64,000 nt of DNA from Butyrivibrio sp. WCD3002 (GCF_000424265.1 NZ_AUJO01000015.1:49904-113903), one strand, 5' to 3'. Shown: positions 27,032 through 36,186, counted from the first letter of the stretch. Made by a program: numbers and translations. The notes: generated from the letters alone by a model not told the origin.

Positions 27032-27909
27032 TTCGCCTTTCCTTTCCCCTTCTTACCCGGCATTATCTTCTTCTTTTTATCTTTTTTACCATCAGATGCT
27101 TTATTCTGGATCTGTCTGAGCCTCTCCTTGAGTGCATCGCTGTCAAGAGCCCTCTCAAGCTCACCCATGTAAGCAACACTGATCTTACCTGTTTCCTCGG
27201 AAACAATAATTGTAAGAGAGTCTGTTACCTCTGAAACACCGACACCTGCACGATGTCTGGTTCCCAGCTCCTTTCCCAGCTCCATATTATCCGAAAGCGG
27301 AAGGTAACATGTCGCTGATGTGATCCTGTCGCCTCTTATGATAACAGCACCATCATGAAGCGGTGTGTTATGTTCAAAGATATTGATAAGCAGCTGACTT
27401 GTAACTATACCATCTACATCAATACCTGTTCTCTCATATTCACTAAGTGATGAAAGCTGCTCTATAACGATAAGAGCACCTGTTCTGACCTTCGCCATTT
27501 CCACACAGGCTCTTACTATCTCATTTATGGTCTTATCCGAAAATCTGCCTTCCTCTGTTGCTTCTGAAAAATTGAACAGTCCGTGGAAAAAATTTCTCCT
27601 TCCGATTCCCTCAAGGGCTTTTCGCAGCTCAGGCTGTAAGATTACAACCATGGCAGTAACTGCAATCCCAAACACATTCCGTACGATCCACAAAATAGTG
27701 GTCATATTGAAGGCTGCAGCAATAACGATAAACACAATAATAACTACGACCCCTTTAAGAAGGGACCATAGTCTCGTTGTTTTCGCCCAAACCAAAATAT
27801 GATAGATCAGGAAAGCAATGATCAACATCTCAATGATGTCGAGCGCTCTCACTGTCGGCATATGCAAGCTTGTCAGATTATTTTCAAGGAAAAATCCTAT
27901 CTGTTGCAT
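27028..27909 (-). CDS. cdaA: Membrane diadenylate cyclase CdaA
   Basis: 293 residues. Three N-terminal membrane helices (about 25-95) are followed by a DisA_N cyclase domain. The catalytic motifs LHDGAVII (DGA) and GTRHRAGVGVSE (RHR) are intact, so it should make c-di-AMP from two ATP. The C-terminus ends in a lysine-rich tail. c-di-AMP controls potassium and osmolyte uptake and wall homeostasis in this group. Confidence 0.95.
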   Translation of the reverse strand: MQQIGFFLENNLTSLHMPTVRALDIIEMLIIAFLIYHILVWAKTTRLWSLLKGVVVIIVFIVIAAAFNMTTILWIVRNVFGIAVTAMVVILQPELRKALEGIGRRNFFHGLFNFSEATEEGRFSDKTINEIVRACVEMAKVRTGALIVIEQLSSLSEYERTGIDVDGIVTSQLLINIFEHNTPLHDGAVIIRGDRITSATCYLPLSDNMELGKELGTRHRAGVGVSEVTDSLTIIVSEETGKISVAYMGELERALDSDALKERLRQIQNKASDGKKDKKKKIMPGKKGKGKAK

Positions 27910-27915
27910 TTAAAT

Positions 27916-28881
27916 TCACTCGCCTCTGTCTCTACCTCTGTAATCACGACTAACACTTGACTGGTTAATCTTCTTTACCTGCGGAGCCGGAGTTGAAACT
28001 GATACCTTCGGAACCGCTTTAACATAGTAATAATATTCGTCATCCTCAAACTGGACCTTTTCAATTCTTGTGTAGTCCAGATTAAATGCGAAGAACTGAA
28101 GTACAAAAAGAATAAGTACTGCAATTAACGACTTGATTATAACGCCAACAAATGAAATTTCTGTGGTGTAAATCAGGTCTGCAATAAGCAGCGCGATTAT
28201 ATTTGTGATAGCACCAGCAATAATTGCAATTGTCCAGGAATAATCAACTGACATTCTTCTGATAATATAGACAACCGCAAGAGTAAGAGCAAAGCATGCC
28301 ACGTACATCCACATCTGTTTGTTGGCAAGAAGCTCTGTTATTATAGCCTGAAACTGTGTTGCCTTAGCCTCCATATCAGAAGCCGTAAGAGCTGTCGCAT
28401 TGCCTGAAAAATATGAGATCATAAATGCAATGATGACTCCGAAGGACATTGAGACTATAGATACCGGTGAACCAAGAAGTCCCAGTGCTATAGGCATTAC
28501 ATAAGGGATACCAATATAAAATGCCATTGGTGTCAACATAACTGCAAGAGTATCCTTCGGTGAAAATCTGAAATACAGAAGAAACATCATAAGGAAAACT
28601 ATAAGCGCCACTATTGCGCATGGCAGTGACAGCTTATATAAATGTGCAAGTATAAAGCCTGTTGACAACAGAACCATGAAATTTGAAGGCATTATTGAAC
28701 ACAACAAAGAAGCCATCAAAATAATTGGCAGCTTCATAAGACTGGTCTGATATCCTATCTTGTTACCTATCATTGTAAAGGCCAACAGTGCAAGAAAAAA
28801 CTTCCAGACATACGTTATATAGATTTCAAATTTGATGTAAAAGCTTTTGATATATTCTCGTAATTCAAGTAAAGACGTCAT
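27916..28881 (-). CDS. Polytopic membrane protein of unknown function
   Basis: 321 residues with about eight to ten hydrophobic helices through residue 275, then a charged cytoplasmic tail (FEDDEYYYYVKAVPKVSV and a RDYRGRDRGE end). No recognised motif. It sits 6 bases upstream of cdaA and 4 bases downstream of the next small membrane protein, so the two membrane proteins may form a complex and are co-expressed with the c-di-AMP unit. I do not recognise the family. Confidence 0.7.
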   Translation of the reverse strand: MTSLLELREYIKSFYIKFEIYITYVWKFFLALLAFTMIGNKIGYQTSLMKLPIILMASLLCSIMPSNFMVLLSTGFILAHLYKLSLPCAIVALIVFLMMFLLYFRFSPKDTLAVMLTPMAFYIGIPYVMPIALGLLGSPVSIVSMSFGVIIAFMISYFSGNATALTASDMEAKATQFQAIITELLANKQMWMYVACFALTLAVVYIIRRMSVDYSWTIAIIAGAITNIIALLIADLIYTTEISFVGVIIKSLIAVLILFVLQFFAFNLDYTRIEKVQFEDDEYYYYVKAVPKVSVSTPAPQVKKINQSSVSRDYRGRDRGE

Positions 28882-28885
28882 TTTA

Positions 28886-29275
28886 TTATTCCTTTTCGTA
28901 CATTCTTCCTAATTTTTTCAGGCAACCGTAATATGCCCTCATGCTGCCTCGCATCTTGCGATAACGGATGGAATATATGATGAACGAAATCACTGAATAT
29001 ACAACTACAAGAGCTATGTAGTACACAAGATATTTTTTGGCTGTTGCCATAATGTCTGTATTATATACATCCTGCAGAACATCAGAAAAATGATACATCA
29101 CATAGGCAGCGACCAGTATCAGATATACAATAGTGGCACTCAAGATTGATTTAAGCACCTGAAATCCAACATAGTCGCTGCGAAAGTATGTATTTATTGC
29201 GTTATTCTTTTTCCCCTCATGCTGCTGATACGCAGCCATCCTGGTCATCAGGATCACTCGCTCCTCGTTTAGCAT
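28886..29275 (-). CDS. Small membrane protein of unknown function
   Basis: 129 residues with two membrane helices (about 44-64 and 84-106), a cytoplasmic N-terminus containing NTYFRSDYVGFQ and a basic C-terminus. It is translated just before the larger membrane protein, 4 bases apart. The tight packing suggests a two-component membrane unit. No known domain seen. Confidence 0.7.
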   Translation of the reverse strand: MLNEERVILMTRMAAYQQHEGKKNNAINTYFRSDYVGFQVLKSILSATIVYLILVAAYVMYHFSDVLQDVYNTDIMATAKKYLVYYIALVVVYSVISFIIYSIRYRKMRGSMRAYYGCLKKLGRMYEKE

Positions 29276-29282
29276 AATCTCC

Positions 29283-29708
29283 TCACGTTTTCAGGAATTT
29301 CATTCCCGACTTAGGATCAGCCGGCTTCTGCTTTTTGGCAATCTCTGCCGCAAGGGCCTGCTGACGCTGTTTTACTGTATCGTTAAGTGCATTGGTAACA
29401 GTAGCCTTGCACTTAGCGCAAAGTCTACCGGTCTGAATCCTAGCTCCGCAATTCTCACAGGTAATCTGAATAGGTGAATTCTCAGTAAACATAAGTCTCT
29501 CCTCAAGAATCCACTTTTTAAGCTGCTTTGTTGCAACGTCACATTCTTCAGAAATCTGCCTAAGACCACTTCCGGGATTTTCCTGGATATACTTCTTAAC
29601 CTCCTGGAACTTCTCCTCAATCTCTTTCTTGCAGACATCACATATTACTTCGCCTGCAATATAGTTGAACATCTTACCGCATCTGGCACAATTCTTAATA
29701 TTACTCAT
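29283..29708 (-). CDS. YvyF-type flagellar operon protein
   Basis: 141 residues. An N-terminal zinc-ribbon-like pair of CxxC motifs (NCARCGKMF, VICDVCKKE), a short helix-turn-helix-like region (LRQISEECDVATKQLKKWI), and a second CxxC pair (CENCGARIQTGRLCAKCK). This layout matches the TIGR03826/YvyF family found with flgM and flagellar genes in Firmicutes; its molecular role is poorly known. Here it is next to comF, as in Bacillus, where yvyF follows comF. Confidence 0.8.
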   Translation of the reverse strand: MSNIKNCARCGKMFNYIAGEVICDVCKKEIEEKFQEVKKYIQENPGSGLRQISEECDVATKQLKKWILEERLMFTENSPIQITCENCGARIQTGRLCAKCKATVTNALNDTVKQRQQALAAEIAKKQKPADPKSGMKFLKT

Positions 29709-29737
29709 ATTAACCTCCTACTGTGGTAAATATATAA

Positions 29738-30451
29738 TTACACAACCTGGCCAATCGCAAGTGTTACAAAATAGATCCGTTCGACGCCCAGCCGGCGGAA
29801 CTCTTTTGCCACAGCATCGACTGTACTGCCCGTTGTATAAATGTCATCAATAAGGATAATACATTTAAATTTTACATCATTTCTTCTTATATTAAAAGCC
29901 TTTTTCAAATTGGAGCGGCGTCCCTGCTGGTCTAAAAGCTTCATGGGGACTGTGTTTCTGGTCCTAATTATTACATTTTCATAAACTGGCACATCACAGC
30001 TTTTTCCAATTGCCTTTGCAAGGACTGCAGCCTGATTGTAGCCTCGTTTTCTCATCTTGGCAGCATACATCGGAATAGGAATAATGGCATCCGGTTTTAT
30101 GTCCTTTATGATATCTCCAAGATATTCTCCGGTCTTTTGTCCATAGAAATCCGCATATTCCCTTCTGCCTGCATATTTGAATCTGTATATAGAGCCCGAA
30201 ACAGATCTGTATCTGAAAACCGAATAGCCTCTGTCAAAGTAATGGATTGTACTGCTGCAGTCCTGACAAAGCTCTCTGGTTTTGTCCTTGATGGGCTTTC
30301 CGCATTTCATACAGGTGATTCTTCCTACAGGCTTTATCTTCTTTTCACAATTCTCATGAATAAGCTTACTCCCGGGCCTCAAAACATCATCACACACCGG
30401 GCACCTTCTCGGATACAGCAGCGAAATAACATAATCTGCTGTTTTATTCAT
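29738..30451 (-). CDS. comF: ComF family phosphoribosyltransferase-like protein
   Basis: 237 residues. N-terminal zinc-finger cysteines (CPVCDD, ITCMKCGKPI, LCQDC) and a C-terminal PRPP-binding signature (CIILIDDIYTTGSTVDAVAKEFR). ComF proteins take part in handling DNA taken up by competent cells and in replication restart. It overlaps recD2 by 8 bases and is followed by yvyF. Confidence 0.92.
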   Translation of the reverse strand: MNKTADYVISLLYPRRCPVCDDVLRPGSKLIHENCEKKIKPVGRITCMKCGKPIKDKTRELCQDCSSTIHYFDRGYSVFRYRSVSGSIYRFKYAGRREYADFYGQKTGEYLGDIIKDIKPDAIIPIPMYAAKMRKRGYNQAAVLAKAIGKSCDVPVYENVIIRTRNTVPMKLLDQQGRRSNLKKAFNIRRNDVKFKCIILIDDIYTTGSTVDAVAKEFRRLGVERIYFVTLAIGQVV

Positions 30452-32687
30452 TTAGCTTCATCGCCTCCTCTATTCTGCTTTTTAGTCCCGTATATCTTTT
30501 AAGCTGCTCCTCATTATCTATCATTTCCTGTACGGTGCTCTCACTTCCAAGCACCACAACACAGCTCTTTGCACGGGTCACCGCAGTATACAAAAGATTT
30601 CTGTTAAGCAGCATTCTTGGTCCGCCGAGAAGCGGAAGAATAACTGCCGGGTACTCTGACCCCTGGGACTTATGAATTGTTATGGCGTAGGCAAGCTCCA
30701 GCTCATCAAGTTCAGAGAAAGGATATGTTACACACCTTCCCTCATCAAACTCAACCGTCAGCTCGTGCATAGCATTATTTATTTCCTTAACAAATCCCAT
30801 GTCGCCATTAAAAACTCCCATGCCGCTGTCCGTGGGAATGCCATATCTCCCAAGCACCTCCCACTCAGCCTGATAGTTATTCTTTATCTGCATCACCTTG
30901 TCGCCTTCCCTGAAAAGGCGCTCTCCATAGGTGTACTCCCGCTTTTTATCATCTACGGGATTAAGGTATTTCTGTAAAACAACATTCAGCGTTTCCGCAC
31001 CAAGAGGTCCTCTCTTCATTGGCGTCAGCACCTGAATGTCACCGCTTTTTGAATTCACATAGCCGGGAAGCTTTTTCTGTATCAGCTCAAGCATATGCTT
31101 GTAAATTACATCAACGTTATCTCTTCTTAGGAAAAAGAAATCCTTACTCTTATTGTCCATTGTTATATGCTCGCCGCGCTTAATGTGGTGAGCATTCATA
31201 ACAATATCACTCTCCTTGGCCTGTCTGAAAATCTTCTGGAGTATAAGCGTAGGAAAAGCTCCCGTTACAATAATATCCGACAAAACCTGTCCCGGACCAA
31301 CACTTGGAAGCTGAGAGCTGTCACCCACAAGGATAAGATGTGTTCCCGGGATAACCGCCTTTAGCAGGGCATTGAAAAGATGCATGTCTACCATAGACAT
31401 CTCATCGATTATGATTGCATCTGCTTCGAGAGGATTATCGGAATTTTTCTCAAAATGAATTCTTTCTCTTCCCTTTTCTCCGTTATCATCCGAAACCGGC
31501 ATTCCGCCAACACCAAGAAGTCTGTGTATGGTCTGAGCTTCATATCCCGTTGCTTCCGTCATACGCTTCGCTGCTCTTCCCGTAGGCGCAGCAAGAAGGA
31601 TATCCATCTGTTCCTGGGCATAGTACTGAATTATGGTGTTTATCGTCGTGGTTTTTCCTGTTCCGGGTCCTCCTGTTATTATCACGACACCATTTTTAGC
31701 ACTGGCCATAACAGCTTCCCGCTGAAGATCATCCAGTTCAATTCCTCTGTCCTTCTCGATGGATTTTATCCTGTTAAGCAGCGATTCATCATCTGTTCTT
31801 ACTTCATCGGACAGATTAAGATTTAAGCCCGAGAGCATGGCAGCTATTGACTGCTCCTCATAGTAATACGTCGACGAATACACCGCATCATCACGTAATA
31901 TAAGCTTTCTCTCGATCATAAGGTTATCGATCTGAGTATCGATTGCAGTCTCTTCAACCTTTAAAAGCTCACTGCTTTTACTAAGAAGAATCTTCCTCGG
32001 AAGATAACTGTTTCCGTCAGATGCTGCTTCAAGAAGTGTATAAAGAATTCCGCTCCTTATACGATAATCCGAGTCAACGCTGATCCCCACTCTTGAAGCA
32101 ATCTCATCCGCTGTCTTAAATCCAACGCCCTCGATGTCATCTGCCAGTCTGTAGGGATTTTCCTTCATGATCCTGTAGACCTGATTGCCGTATTTATCAA
32201 ATATTTTCACTGACAAAGTGTTGGATATGCCATAGCCTGCAAGAAAAACCATGGCTTCACGCATATCTCTTTTATCCGCCAGCTGTATCGCTATATCTCT
32301 GGCCTTCCGTTCACTGATACCTTTTATCTCGGCAAGTCTCTCAGGCTCATCCTCTATTATTCTGAAGGTGTCGGCCCCGAACTTTTTTACTATGCGCCTT
32401 GCCATGGTCTCGCCGATACCCTTTATTGCTCCTGATCCCAGGTATCTCTCTATGGACTCCGCATCATCCGGTACCGAAACCTCATAGGAGCTTACCTTTA
32501 TCTGTTCTCCATACACAGGATGCTCTATGAGCTCACCCTCTATCTCGAGAGTATCACCGGTATCCACATCAATAAATGTGCCTACGCAGGTGATTTCCTC
32601 GCTGTCAGAAACAAAGACCATTACCCCATAGCCATTCTCACTGTTCCTGTATATAAAATGATCTATATATCCTTTTATTTTTTCCAT
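30444..32687 (-). CDS. recD2: RecD2-type (RecD-like) 5'-3' DNA helicase
   Basis: About 747 residues from the ATG at 32687 (AGGGAAG upstream); an upstream start would add 14 non-conserved residues. The N-terminal domain carries tandem helix-hairpin-helix segments (LGSGAIKGIGETMARRIVKKFG and related). The helicase core has Walker A GGPGTGKTTTI, motif II IIDEMSMVD, and motif VI YTAVTRAKSCVVV. RecD2 works without RecBC and affects mismatch repair and fork stability. Confidence 0.93.
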   Translation of the reverse strand: MEKIKGYIDHFIYRNSENGYGVMVFVSDSEEITCVGTFIDVDTGDTLEIEGELIEHPVYGEQIKVSSYEVSVPDDAESIERYLGSGAIKGIGETMARRIVKKFGADTFRIIEDEPERLAEIKGISERKARDIAIQLADKRDMREAMVFLAGYGISNTLSVKIFDKYGNQVYRIMKENPYRLADDIEGVGFKTADEIASRVGISVDSDYRIRSGILYTLLEAASDGNSYLPRKILLSKSSELLKVEETAIDTQIDNLMIERKLILRDDAVYSSTYYYEEQSIAAMLSGLNLNLSDEVRTDDESLLNRIKSIEKDRGIELDDLQREAVMASAKNGVVIITGGPGTGKTTTINTIIQYYAQEQMDILLAAPTGRAAKRMTEATGYEAQTIHRLLGVGGMPVSDDNGEKGRERIHFEKNSDNPLEADAIIIDEMSMVDMHLFNALLKAVIPGTHLILVGDSSQLPSVGPGQVLSDIIVTGAFPTLILQKIFRQAKESDIVMNAHHIKRGEHITMDNKSKDFFFLRRDNVDVIYKHMLELIQKKLPGYVNSKSGDIQVLTPMKRGPLGAETLNVVLQKYLNPVDDKKREYTYGERLFREGDKVMQIKNNYQAEWEVLGRYGIPTDSGMGVFNGDMGFVKEINNAMHELTVEFDEGRCVTYPFSELDELELAYAITIHKSQGSEYPAVILPLLGGPRMLLNRNLLYTAVTRAKSCVVVLGSESTVQEMIDNEEQLKRYTGLKSRIEEAMKLNE

Positions 32688-32708
32688 ACTTTCTTCCCTG
32701 AAATGTTT

Positions 32709-32749
32709 AAAACGTAAAAAGGCTGCCATTTTTTCAAAACATGGCAGCC
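32709..32749 (-). terminator. Rho-independent terminator after the flagellar rod gene
   Basis: A 9-bp perfect stem, GGCTGCCAT with ATGGCAGCC (32721-32729 and 32741-32749), followed on the minus strand by TTTTTACGTTTT. It closes the mbl-flhO-flhP-flgJ unit just before recD2. Confidence 0.85.
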
Positions 32750-32771
32750 CTTGGATTATTTTTGTAATGAA

Positions 32772-33146
32772 TTATAAATCGTAATTCCTCTTCATATTCT
32801 CATACAACATCTGCGCAAGGCCCGTACTCTGCTTGTCCGACTGTAACGAGGACACCTCCTGGATGGTCACATCCTTAAAGTAATCGACCAGTGTACCCAT
32901 GGAACCGGATTCATCCTTACTGAATACCTTCGCAGTTTTCTCATACCCTTTATAAATCTGCTCCATAAAATATGCTTCAAACTGCTTGCAGGCATCCATA
33001 AGTTCCTTATCAGCCTGTGCTTTGTCGTCTTCGGTCTTAATCGTTCTGATTCTTGAAGCCGCTGAATTAACCTTATCGACCTGCGCCTGACCGCTGGCAT
33101 ATTGCGATATTCCTGACAGATTCATTGAATTCATATCTAATGCCAT
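32772..33146 (-). CDS. FlgJ-like rod-binding protein
   Basis: 124 residues. The region DKELMDACKQFEAYFMEQIYKGYEKTAKV...GTLVDYFKDVTIQEVSSLQS...LAQMLYENMKRNY matches the N-terminal rod-binding domain of FlgJ. The muramidase domain of proteobacterial FlgJ is absent, as usual in Firmicutes. It caps or assembles the flagellar rod. Last gene of the unit, with a terminator directly downstream. Confidence 0.85.
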   Translation of the reverse strand: MALDMNSMNLSGISQYASGQAQVDKVNSAASRIRTIKTEDDKAQADKELMDACKQFEAYFMEQIYKGYEKTAKVFSKDESGSMGTLVDYFKDVTIQEVSSLQSDKQSTGLAQMLYENMKRNYDL

Positions 33147-33163
33147 ATCGTCATCCCCTTAGA

Positions 33164-33991
33164 TTATCTCTTGAGCTGGTTAGCTGTCTGCATCATCTCG
33201 TTGGTGGTTGTGATTGCTGTTGAATTCATTTCGTAAGCTCTCTGTGCAACAATAAGGTTAACCATCTCTGTTGCAACATTTACATTCGATCCCTCAAGGT
33301 ATCCCTGTACAATAACACTTCTTCTGATACCCTGTGTGGTTGCCTCGGGAAGAGGCTCACCGCTAGCAGGTGTAACTGAAAAGCTTGTATCGCCTGTTCT
33401 CTCAAGACCTTCTGCATTGCGGAACTGGAAAAGTGCAATCTGTCCAACATCCACACGCTCCTGGTTGGCATCAAGATAATACAAAGCACCTTCCTGATCA
33501 CAGGTAATATCGGTTGCTTTTACTGTCTCATCGGTTACAACGATGGGACCACCGTCTATTCCAAGAACCGGATTACCTTCAGAGGTTGTAAGCTCCAGTG
33601 TATTCTGCTCTGTAAGAGCCCAAACGAAATTACCGTTTCTGGTATATCTCGTATTTGCTTCATTGATTTCCTGAGCATCTACGGAATATGCAAAAAATCC
33701 ATCGCCCTGAATAGCAAATGCAGAGCTTGAATCATTATCCTGCAAACTGCCCTGTGTAAAAAATGAATTGATAGATGATACTCTGACACCAAGACCCACA
33801 TCGGAATTTACAGGAGATCCGGTGTTCTGAACGGTCTTTGTCTTAAGCTCCTGGTAAAGAAGTGACTTGAATTTTGCACTCTGCGCCTTGTATCCGGCTG
33901 AGTTAACATTGGCCAGATTGTTGGCTATAGTATCAACATTTGTCTGCTGCGCATTCATACCTGATGCAGCTGTCCATAAGCTTCTTACCAT
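33164..33991 (-). CDS. flhP: Flagellar rod/hook-basal body protein FlhP (FlgG-like)
   Basis: 275 residues from the ATG at 33991, fixed by a perfect AGGAGG 7 bases upstream; an earlier in-frame start 45 bases before is less likely. The N-terminus MVRSLWTAASGMNAQQTNVDTIANNLANVNSAGYK is the flagellar basal-body rod motif and the C-terminus VNVATEMVNLIVAQRAYEMNS is the matching rod motif. It is a distal-rod type protein. Order mbl-flhO-flhP matches Bacillus. Confidence 0.9.
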   Translation of the reverse strand: MVRSLWTAASGMNAQQTNVDTIANNLANVNSAGYKAQSAKFKSLLYQELKTKTVQNTGSPVNSDVGLGVRVSSINSFFTQGSLQDNDSSSAFAIQGDGFFAYSVDAQEINEANTRYTRNGNFVWALTEQNTLELTTSEGNPVLGIDGGPIVVTDETVKATDITCDQEGALYYLDANQERVDVGQIALFQFRNAEGLERTGDTSFSVTPASGEPLPEATTQGIRRSVIVQGYLEGSNVNVATEMVNLIVAQRAYEMNSTAITTTNEMMQTANQLKR

Positions 33992-34080
33992 ATCGTTGCC
34001 TCCTAGTTCGTGTATACCCTCAAAAAAAACACGCACCTTACCATTTATTATTTCGTCACATTATTCTGAAATCTTTAGTC

Positions 34081-34941
34081 TTATCCACTAATTTTTCCAA
34101 GCTGTGTAACGGCAATGTTAAGGGTATCATCTTCAGCCTGCATTACCTTGGAATTAGTCTCGTAATTCCTCTGTATAGATATAATGCTGACCATCTCGTC
34201 AACAACGCTTATATTCGATTTTTCCAAAAATCCCTGATTAACGGTAGCATTAGCCTCGGCTGCTGTGAGACTCACTACCTGGGCCGGCCCATCACCTATA
34301 ATAAAGGCATTGTCCTGATATCTCTGTAAAAACTGCGGATTATCAAACCTTGCCACCTGAATGGTTGTAATAGTATTTCCATTCTGAGAAATACTGCCAT
34401 CCTGTAAAATTGTTGTCTCTTGTGTCGGATCGACCTGAATGGGATTGTTGTTGACATCCAGGACATAGTTCCCCTCACTGGTGACCAAAAAGCCATCCTG
34501 TGTAAGGGTGAACGTACCGTCTCTGGTATATTTGATAAGTGCTTCTCCCTGTGTAAAGTCAGATGTATAGGAAGTAGCAAAAAAAGCATTTCCTCCGGCT
34601 CCCATATTATCATTTACGTCAGCCGAATTCTTGTCAGGAAGATTATTATTGATCGCCAGGTCAAAGGTATTACCTGTAGATTCAAGACCTCCCTGCTCGA
34701 AGTTAGTATATGATCCCGCAAGCTTAACTCCGGGATTTATGAGGCCGAGTCTTCGTGCGGTCCAGGGCGCATCAGTATAGTCCTTGATCTTAAGTCCTAA
34801 AAGATCACGGAAAGATCTACTGACTGAGCGTTCCTCCTTGAAACCTGTAGAATTCGCATTTGCAAGGTTGTTCGTCTGTATGTCCATGCGATTCTGCTCG
34901 TTAACCATACCTGTATACGCCGTGTACAGCCCTTTTACCAT
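34081..34941 (-). CDS. flhO: Flagellar basal body rod protein FlhO (FlgF/FlgG-like)
   Basis: 286 residues. N-terminal MVKGLYTAYTGMVNEQNRMDIQTNNLANANSTGFK and C-terminal ISVVDEMVSIISIQRNYETNSKVMQ are the paired rod motifs. It is predicted to build part of the flagellar rod. It follows mbl after a 168-base gap holding tandem hairpins, and precedes flhP. Confidence 0.9.
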   Translation of the reverse strand: MVKGLYTAYTGMVNEQNRMDIQTNNLANANSTGFKEERSVSRSFRDLLGLKIKDYTDAPWTARRLGLINPGVKLAGSYTNFEQGGLESTGNTFDLAINNNLPDKNSADVNDNMGAGGNAFFATSYTSDFTQGEALIKYTRDGTFTLTQDGFLVTSEGNYVLDVNNNPIQVDPTQETTILQDGSISQNGNTITTIQVARFDNPQFLQRYQDNAFIIGDGPAQVVSLTAAEANATVNQGFLEKSNISVVDEMVSIISIQRNYETNSKVMQAEDDTLNIAVTQLGKISG

Positions 34942-34984
34942 ATACTCTTACCCCTATTAAATTATTTTTTGCCCTGAGACAGAC

Positions 34985-35109
34985 TAAGGAAGTTACGCCT
35001 CGTTTCACTCAGCGTAACACGTTCGAACCAGGCTCAACAATACTTCGCCAGGTTCTCTCAGCTGCCAGAACAAGCTTCACACTAAGCTCGTAAGGACCTC
35101 GCTAAGTGT
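34985..35109 (-). ncRNA. Array of three related hairpins downstream of mbl (candidate structured RNA or intergenic repeat)
   Basis: The gap between mbl and flhO folds into three stems on the minus-strand RNA. Stem 1: 35109-35101 with 35087-35079 (8 of 9 pairs, one U-U mismatch). Stem 2: 35055-35047 with 35033-35025 (8 of 9, again one central U-U). Stem 3: 35018-35012 with 34998-34992 (7 of 7). All loops are 13 bases, and each carries GA near its 5' side and GA near its 3' side, so sheared G-A pairs could extend the stems. A short GTTCT/AGAAC stem at 35071-35052 competes with stem 2. The first stem begins right at the mbl stop codon. There is no T-run, so it is not a plain terminator. Confidence 0.5.
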
Positions 35110-36102
35110 TCAGCTTTCGCGATAGCCAGCCAAAAACTCAACATATCTGCCGGTGCCGATGGCAACTGCAGTCATGGGATCCTCAGCGGTTACAGTGTTG
35201 ATACCTGTCTTGGAAGCGATAAGGTCATCAAGTCCTCTAAGAAGACTTCCGCCACCTGTAAGCACGATACCTCTATCTGCAATATCAGCAGCAAGTTCCG
35301 GAGGAGTCTTCTCCAGAACGCTGTGAATAGCTTCTACAATCTGAGCTGTTGTCTCTCTGAGAGCTTCCTCTGTCTCTTCTGAGGATACCTTTACAGTCTT
35401 GGGAAGACCTGTTACAAGGTTACGTCCTCTTACATCAAGATAATCAGCCTCTGCTCTGGGATAAGCTGCACCAATCTTAATCTTGATATCCTCGGCAGTT
35501 CTTTCACCGATAAGAAGATTGTGCTTCTTACGCATATAACGAACAATAGCTTCATCAAAATCATCACCGGCGATCTTAACAGAAGTACTTACAACGGTTC
35601 CGCCAAGTGAAATAACAGCGATATCTGATGTACCGCCACCTATATCTACGATCATATTTCCGCAGGGCTTTGTGATATCGATGCCGGCACCGATTGCTGC
35701 TGCAATAGGCTCCTCGATGATACGAACATCTCTGGCACCTGCCATAAGAGTAGCATCCTCAACCGCCTTACGCTCTACTTCTGTAACACCACTGGGAACA
35801 CAAACAGCTATAAGGGGTTTTCTGAATGTTCTGTGTCCGATTGCCTTTGTGATGAAATACTTCATCATCTGCTCTGTTACTTTATAATCTGAAATAACGC
35901 CCTGTCTGAGCGGTCTAACTGCAACTATATTACCGGGTGTACGACCAAGCATAAGTCTTGCGTCTTCGCCGATAGCCTTAATCTTCTCAGTATCTCTGTC
36001 ATAAGCTACAACTGAGGGCTCTTTAAGCACAACACCCTTTCCACGGATATATACAAGAATGCTGGCTGTTCCTAAATCGATTCCTATATCTGTATACTGC
36101 AT
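35110..36102 (-). CDS. mbl: MreB-family actin homologue (Mbl)
   Basis: 330 residues, normal length. Phosphate-1 motif GIDLGTASILVY, connect-1 region GVISDYKVTEQMM, phosphate-2 IVDIGGGTSDIAVISLGG, and adenosine motif IVLTGGGSLLRGL are all seen. MreB/Mbl filaments guide lateral wall synthesis. Its position ahead of flhO and flhP matches mbl of Bacillus rather than mreB, which is usually followed by mreC-mreD. Confidence 0.93.
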   Translation of the reverse strand: MQYTDIGIDLGTASILVYIRGKGVVLKEPSVVAYDRDTEKIKAIGEDARLMLGRTPGNIVAVRPLRQGVISDYKVTEQMMKYFITKAIGHRTFRKPLIAVCVPSGVTEVERKAVEDATLMAGARDVRIIEEPIAAAIGAGIDITKPCGNMIVDIGGGTSDIAVISLGGTVVSTSVKIAGDDFDEAIVRYMRKKHNLLIGERTAEDIKIKIGAAYPRAEADYLDVRGRNLVTGLPKTVKVSSEETEEALRETTAQIVEAIHSVLEKTPPELAADIADRGIVLTGGGSLLRGLDDLIASKTGINTVTAEDPMTAVAIGTGRYVEFLAGYRES

Positions 36103-36179
36103 TTACTCTATTACCCCTTTCTAAAGGTCAAAAGCGCATATTCGCTCACATTAACTGTCATCAAACCATAATTCAATGC

Positions 36180-36186
36180 AATTATA
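36180..36186 (-). promoter_or_regulatory. Candidate -10 box for mbl in a 201-base AT-rich gap
   Basis: The gap between uvrA and mbl is AT-rich. A minus-strand TATAAT occurs at 36186-36181, about 80 bases from the mbl start, preceded by a weak -35. The leader carries AAAGGGG close to the ATG. No clear terminator for uvrA is seen in the gap. Confidence 0.35.

Noticed and set aside
34985..35109. CRISPR-like array in the mbl-flhO gap
   Set aside because: The units are palindromes with differing sequence, not identical direct repeats with spacers, and no cas genes are near.
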